Assembly (NCBI GenBank): GCA_038204465.1
Contig: JBBRCX010000151.1
Location: 1-8,761 of the forward strand
Source of the DNA: JBBRCX01 sp038204465
GTDB lineage: Bacteria > Planctomycetota > Phycisphaerae > Tepidisphaerales > Tepidisphaeraceae
Direction of reading: 5' to 3'
DNA: 8,761 bases
A program made the position numbers and the translations under genes. Below the pieces are notes generated by a model, which saw nothing but the letters and a program-made list of their open reading frames with translations, was not told the origin of the DNA and did no database searches. Each line of letters opens with the position of its first letter. Position 1 is the stretch's first letter. Positions 4,992 to 8,761 of this stretch are shown one piece after another.

Positions 4992-7502
4992 ATGGCCGAA
5001 ACGCAGATCATCGAACGCTCGCCGACGGCCACCACCATCCAGACCGGGGGCAATGGGCAGAAGACGACGCTCCCGAACATCCTGCCGATTCTCCCCATCC
5101 GCAACATCGTGGTTTTCCCGGGCACGGTGATGCCGCTGAACGTCGGCCGGCCCAAGAGCAAGAGCCTTCTCGACGAGGTGATGCCTGGCGAGAAGATCAT
5201 CGGCGTATGCACGCAGCGCAGCGCCGACGTCGAAGATCCACAATACGGCGATCTGCAAACCGTGGGCGTCGCGTGCGTCATCCTCAAGCTGTTCAAGCTC
5301 CCCGACGGCAACCAGTCGATCATCGTCCACGGCCTGACGCGTTTCCGCCTGCTTTCGCTCGAGCAGACCGAGCCGTTTGCCACCGGCAAGATCGAAGTGC
5401 TCGAAGACAAGCTCGTCGAAGGGCCGGCCGTGGACGCGCTGGTGGCGTCGGTGCGCCAGCAGGCCAACCGCGTGATCGAGCTCTCCCCGAACACGCCCGA
5501 TGAAGCCGCCCAGGTGCTCAACAGCATCACCAGCCCGTCGGCGCTGGCTGATTTCCTGGCGGCGAATCTTCAGGCCGAAACCGCGGAAAAGCAGGCGATG
5601 CTCGAAGAGCTCGACGTGGAGAAGCGGCTGCGGATGATCGCCGCCAGGCTCGCGACCCAGCTCGACGTCCTGGAGTTGCAGAGCAAGATCCAATCGCAGG
5701 TGAAGGAGAACATCGACAAGTCCCAGCGCCGCTATTACCTGCAGGAGCAGATGAAGGCGATCCGCAAGGAGCTGGGAGAAGGCGATGCCGGCGCCGGCGG
5801 GGAAATCGACGCCCTGCGCGGCAAGCTTGAAGCCGCCCGGCTCCCAGAGCCCGTGATGAAGGAGGCGTTGCGCGAACTGGGCCGGCTGGAATCCATCCCC
5901 AGCGCCTCGCCGGAGTATGGCGTCATCCGCACCTACCTGCAGATCCTGAGTGAATTGCCCTGGGCGTTGGCCACAACCGACAAGATCGAGCTGCAGGAGG
6001 CGCGTCAGATCCTCGACCGCGATCATCATGACCTGGAGAAGGTCAAGCGGCGCATCATCGAATATCTCGCGGTGCGCAAGCTGAAGCCGGACGGCGGCGG
6101 CGCCATTCTCTGCTTCGTCGGCCCGCCCGGGGTCGGCAAGACTTCGCTCGGCAAGAGCATCGCCGAAGCCATGGGCCGCAAGTTCATCCGGGTTGCCCTT
6201 GGCGGCGTGCGCGATGAGGCGGACATCCGCGGGCACCGCCGCACCTACATCGGCTCCATGCCCGGTCGCATCATCGCCGAGCTGCGCAAGGCCGGCACGC
6301 GCAACCCCGTCATGATGCTGGACGAGATCGACAAGCTGGGCGCCGACTTCCGCGGCGACCCTTCGTCGGCGCTGCTCGAGGTGCTCGACCCGGCGCAGAA
6401 CCATACGTTTACCGACCATTACCTCGACGTCCCCTTCGACCTCTCCCAGGTCCTGTTCATCGCGACCGCCAACAGCATGGACCCCGTCCCCGGGCCGCTC
6501 CGCGACCGCATGGAGGTCATCGAGATTCCTGGCTATACCGAGACCGACAAGCTCCATATCGCCAAGCGCTACCTCGTTCCGCGCCAGCTGGAAGCCAACG
6601 GGCTGACGCCGAAGCAGGCGAAGTTCCTGGATGCCGCGCTCCGCTGGATCATCGAAGGCTACACGCGCGAAGCGGGCGTCAGGAACCTCGAGCGCAACAT
6701 CGGCTCGGTGGCCCGCTCCATTGCCGCGGAAGTGGTCGGCGGCAAATCGGAAAAGGTGACGGTCGATCGCGAACTCGTCTCCAAGACCCTGGGCCCCCGG
6801 CGATTCGAGCCCGAGCTCGCCTCGCGCACCAGCGTGCCGGGCGTCGCCACCGGAATGGCTTACACGCCGGTTGGCGGCGAAATCCTCTTCATCGAAGCGA
6901 CGCGCATGCCGGGCAAGGGGCTGATCACGCTGACCGGCCAGATCGGCGACGTGATGAAAGAGTCGGCGACCGCGGCGTTCACTCTTGTCCGCTCGCGCGC
7001 CGAGCGCCTCGGCATCGATCCGCGCCTGCTGGTCGAAAGCGATTTCCACGTCCACGTTCCGGCCGGCGCCGTCCCGAAAGACGGTCCCAGCGCCGGGGTG
7101 GCGATGTTCACCGCCCTGGCATCACTGCTCCTCAACCGCGCGGTGCATCACGACGTTGCCATGACCGGAGAAATTACCCTTCGCGGCCTGGTGCTTCCGA
7201 TCGGGGGCTTGAAGGAGAAGACGCTCGCCGCCAAACGGGCGGGCATCAAGACCGTGATCGTTCCGAAGCGCAATGAAAAAGACATGCCGGATATTCCCGA
7301 AGAAGTGCGCCAGACCCTGAAGTTCCATTTCGCGGAGAACATCGACCAGGTGCTCGCCGTCGCGCTGGACATGCCCAGGGGACGCGCGAAGCAAACGCCC
7401 GCGGACTGCCCCGCGCCGGCAAATCGGCCGCGGCGCGGCGCAGACTCGAAGCGCGCGCATCGCGTGCCGCGGCGCCGGGCCGCGGAGATCAGCGCTCCAT
7501 AG
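4992..7502 (+). CDS. lon: ATP-dependent protease Lon (LonA type, S16)
   Basis: The predicted protein has 836 residues (E. coli Lon has 784). Lon degrades misfolded and regulatory proteins in the cytoplasm, with one chain holding both ATPase and protease. The substrate-binding LON domain covers about 28-225 (LPILPIRNIVVFPGTVMPLN at its start), then a helical region. The AAA+ module has Walker A GPPGVGKTS at 377-385 (Lys383), Walker B MMLDEIDK around Asp444-Glu445, and a sensor ATANSMD. The protease domain has catalytic Ser700 in KDGPSAG and Lys743 in GGLKEK, 43 residues apart as in E. coli Ser679/Lys722. All key residues are present, so it should be active. Odd: a basic tail at 794-836 (many Arg, Pro, Ala) beyond the usual end. 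The ATG at 4992 is chosen by conservation; there is no clear Shine-Dalgarno. An in-frame TTG at 4911 would overlap the hsp20 stop and add 27 unlikely residues. The long open frame on the opposite strand is a GC artefact. Confidence 0.97.
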   Translation: MAETQIIERSPTATTIQTGGNGQKTTLPNILPILPIRNIVVFPGTVMPLNVGRPKSKSLLDEVMPGEKIIGVCTQRSADVEDPQYGDLQTVGVACVILKLFKLPDGNQSIIVHGLTRFRLLSLEQTEPFATGKIEVLEDKLVEGPAVDALVASVRQQANRVIELSPNTPDEAAQVLNSITSPSALADFLAANLQAETAEKQAMLEELDVEKRLRMIAARLATQLDVLELQSKIQSQVKENIDKSQRRYYLQEQMKAIRKELGEGDAGAGGEIDALRGKLEAARLPEPVMKEALRELGRLESIPSASPEYGVIRTYLQILSELPWALATTDKIELQEARQILDRDHHDLEKVKRRIIEYLAVRKLKPDGGGAILCFVGPPGVGKTSLGKSIAEAMGRKFIRVALGGVRDEADIRGHRRTYIGSMPGRIIAELRKAGTRNPVMMLDEIDKLGADFRGDPSSALLEVLDPAQNHTFTDHYLDVPFDLSQVLFIATANSMDPVPGPLRDRMEVIEIPGYTETDKLHIAKRYLVPRQLEANGLTPKQAKFLDAALRWIIEGYTREAGVRNLERNIGSVARSIAAEVVGGKSEKVTVDRELVSKTLGPRRFEPELASRTSVPGVATGMAYTPVGGEILFIEATRMPGKGLITLTGQIGDVMKESATAAFTLVRSRAERLGIDPRLLVESDFHVHVPAGAVPKDGPSAGVAMFTALASLLLNRAVHHDVAMTGEITLRGLVLPIGGLKEKTLAAKRAGIKTVIVPKRNEKDMPDIPEEVRQTLKFHFAENIDQVLAVALDMPRGRAKQTPADCPAPANRPRRGADSKRAHRVPRRRAAEISAP

Positions 7503-7524
7503 CCACCCGAACAGGGGAAGCACC

Positions 7525-7860
7525 ATGGACGAATTGTTCACCGTTAACCGGCTCGGGCAGGAAACCACCATTCAATTTCAGACCGAGTCGTTGATGAATC
7601 CGTCGGAGTTGGAGCGGATCGGCGGATCGCTCAACCAGCTCGTTGACGAGCAGAAGCACCACCACCTGCTGCTCGATTTCACCAAGGTGAAGTACCTCTC
7701 CAGCCAGGCCATCGGCATCGTGCTCACCCTCAACAAGAAGTTGGGGCAGGTCAAAGGGAGCAGCTTCGCGCTGTGCGGAGTGGGACCTCAGCTCATGCAG
7801 TTGCTCAAGATTACCCGGCTCGATCGGATGTTGAACATCCAACCCGCGCCGGCGACCTGA
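7525..7860 (+). CDS. STAS-domain protein, anti-sigma-factor antagonist-like
   Basis: The predicted protein has 111 residues and is a single STAS domain of the SpoIIAA/RsbV type, at the usual length. Such proteins bind an anti-sigma kinase or other partner and are switched by serine phosphorylation. Visible core: LLLDFTKVKYLSSQAIGIVL (48-67), matching the family pattern strand, D-hphob-S/T, then a switch serine before a helix. Ser59/Ser60 are the candidate phosphosites, although the usual D-S-S-G is here L-S-S-Q. The C-terminal part FALCGVGPQLMQLLKITRLD also fits. AGGGGA stands 6 nt before the ATG. It begins 22 nt after the lon stop, and its own TGA overlaps an ATG (TGATG, 7858-7862). No anti-sigma factor or sigma gene is in the window, so its partner is unknown. 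Link to stress control with hsp20/lon: inference. Confidence 0.9.
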   Translation: MDELFTVNRLGQETTIQFQTESLMNPSELERIGGSLNQLVDEQKHHHLLLDFTKVKYLSSQAIGIVLTLNKKLGQVKGSSFALCGVGPQLMQLLKITRLDRMLNIQPAPAT

Positions 7861-7884
7861 TGGCGTTCAAGCGTCCCATTTGCC

Positions 7885-8586
7885 TTGGAACACTTCGACA
7901 CACTTATCGCTTCAAGGATCCACAGCCTTGGGTGGCCGCTCGAGGCGTTCGTCCAACTGCTGCTAGCCGCCGCTGCCGGAGGGCTGGTAGGCCTGGAGCG
8001 CGAAGTGCGCGGGCGGCAGGCGGGGTTTCGGACCAACCTGCTCGTGTGCGTCGGAAGCGCGCTGGTCATGATCGTCTCGACGCGATTCGCCTTCTTCGCC
8101 TGGCCGCGCAATCCGGGTTTCACCATTAACGTCGACCCCGCGCGCATCGCCTACGGCGTGATGACCGGCATTGGCTTTCTCGGCGCCGGCACGATCCTCC
8201 AGCACAAGGGGAGCGTGCGCGGGCTCACCACCGCCGCCGCCCTCTGGTGCACTTCCGCGATCGGCCTGGCGTCGGGGATGGGAATGTACTCGGTCGGCCT
8301 GTTCACCAGCATGCTGGTGCTCCTTGCCCTGTGGCTCCTCGACTACCTGGAGCGGGCCCTTCCCCGGACGCACTATCGCGGTCTGATCATCCGCCGCCGC
8401 TGGGAACCCGGGTGCGTCAGCAAGACGACTGGCTCGCCCGGTTCAAGCTTCACGTCACCGAGGCGAGCTTCGAGCGCTCGAAAGACATGTCGCACGCCGA
8501 CATCGACCTGCTCGTGGCCTTCCGAAGCCGGCAGCACTTCTACGACTTCGAGAAGGACTTCGAAGGGGAAAACACGTATGAATTGA
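7885..8586 (+). CDS. MgtC/SapB-family membrane protein, C-terminus displaced by frameshift
   Basis: Residues 1-176 are a clear MgtC/SapB-type membrane domain with about five helices (roughly 19-37, 51-73, 87-105, 114-132, 134-154). Family motifs include GGLVGLEREVRGRQAGFRTN, GVMTGIGFLGAGTIL and RGLTTAAALWCTSAIGLA. Members are inner-membrane proteins tied to Mg2+ limitation, acid stress or F-ATPase control in pathogens; the role in environmental bacteria is mostly unknown. After WEPG (173-176) this frame turns into Ser/Thr/Arg-rich text and ends at 8586. The expected soluble C-terminal domain continues in the -1 frame to 8606 (separate entry). The start is uncertain: TTG at 7885 is the only candidate in this frame after the STAS stop, without a good Shine-Dalgarno. 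The ATG at 7860 overlaps the STAS stop but is in another frame, so a second small error near 7885 cannot be excluded. Confidence 0.8.
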   Translation: MEHFDTLIASRIHSLGWPLEAFVQLLLAAAAGGLVGLEREVRGRQAGFRTNLLVCVGSALVMIVSTRFAFFAWPRNPGFTINVDPARIAYGVMTGIGFLGAGTILQHKGSVRGLTTAAALWCTSAIGLASGMGMYSVGLFTSMLVLLALWLLDYLERALPRTHYRGLIIRRRWEPGCVSKTTGSPGSSFTSPRRASSARKTCRTPTSTCSWPSEAGSTSTTSRRTSKGKTRMN

Positions 8587-8606
8587 TCGCCGCCCGCGAC
8601 GTATGA
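8412..8606 (+). pseudogene. Displaced C-terminal domain of the MgtC-family protein (-1 frame)
   Basis: From about 8412 to the TGA at 8604-8606 the -1 frame reads VRQQDDWLARFKLHVTEASF and then a well-formed alternation ending YELIAARDV. This resembles the soluble ACT-like C-terminal domain of MgtC proteins, while the upstream frame becomes nonsense here. Adding one base in the GGG run at 8410-8412 joins WEPG directly to VRQQDDW and gives a smooth 240-residue protein. The cause may be a base lost in sequencing or assembly, or a true mutation. No classic slippery heptamer (such as A-AAA-AAC) is present, so programmed frameshifting is unlikely. Confidence 0.7.
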
Positions 8607-8622
8607 GGGAGACCCGGCGGCA

Positions 8623-8761
8623 GGGCAACCGCATTCTAGGGAAAGCGTGACGCCGCGTCGTCGTCGGTCCTGCGGCAACGATTGATTTTCAGTCAGCATC
8701 GCGGTCTGGGCTTACCGACGATTCGGCAAGTTTTGCCTTCAAATGGAGAATGCGGTTGCCC
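8623..8761. mobile_element. MITE-like element or IS end with 15-bp terminal inverted repeats
   Basis: GGGCAACCGCATTCT (8623-8637) is repeated as its exact reverse complement at 8747-8761, the last bases of the window. The two 15-bp arms enclose 109 bp. This is too far apart for a terminator hairpin and typical of transposon termini. Read leftward from the right arm, an ATG at 8699 opens MLTENQSLPQDRRRRG, a frame that runs into the other arm. It could be the remnant of a transposase start kept in a deletion derivative; this is speculative. A target-site duplication cannot be tested, because the right flank is outside the window. The bases 8607-8622 between mgtC and the element show nothing. 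Confidence 0.55.

Noticed and set aside
4977..7055. 692-codon open frame on the minus strand
   Set aside because: It lies exactly opposite lon, whose domains and catalytic residues are unmistakable. Long antisense frames are expected in high-GC coding DNA.
8412..8606. Programmed -1 ribosomal frameshifting in the mgtC gene
   Set aside because: There is no slippery heptamer and no evident downstream pseudoknot. A missing base in a short G run is simpler.

Overview
The window looks like chromosomal DNA from a high-GC Planctomycetota bacterium, probably Phycisphaerae. That placement is inferred from gene content: a PEP-CTERM surface protein followed directly by a prepilin-type N-methylation protein of the planctomycete kind (FTLVELLVVIAIISIL, later CLSNLRQ and ALFGDG), plus a large alanine-rich exported helical protein. 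No rRNA, tRNA or CRISPR array was seen.

Left part, minus strand. A cobalamin riboswitch aptamer (about 1656-1820) and a leader of about 230 nt precede a PEP-CTERM surface protein (542-1426). A pilin-like protein follows 28 nt later (1-513) and runs off the left edge. The likely reading is a B12-repressed cell-surface operon. Its two products would be handled by two export and processing systems encoded elsewhere: exosortase for the PEP-CTERM protein and prepilin peptidase for the pilin-like protein. Neither gene is a textbook B12 gene, so this is the most interesting part of the window.

Middle, 1821-4228. About 540 bases hold no confident gene. They do hold a near-consensus plus-strand promoter (1984-2011), followed at once by a boxB-like hairpin and a boxA-like motif, as in rRNA or other antiterminated leaders, although no rRNA follows. 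A cluster of palindromes closes the 3' end of the next minus-strand gene (2363-4228). That gene encodes a 621-residue exported, probably lipid-anchored, coiled-coil protein with a Pro/Ala tail, and has a good promoter at 4305-4333.

Right part, plus strand: a stress/proteostasis cluster. It contains a small heat-shock protein (4489-4914), the ATP-dependent protease Lon (4992-7502), a STAS-domain anti-sigma-factor antagonist (7525-7860) and an MgtC/SapB membrane protein (from 7885). Spacing is close, so co-transcription of at least lon, the STAS gene and mgtC is likely. The mgtC reading frame is broken by an apparent -1 shift near 8403-8415, and its natural C-terminus continues in another frame to 8606. 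The window ends in a 139-bp segment (8623-8761) bounded by perfect 15-bp inverted repeats. It resembles a MITE or the end of an insertion sequence.
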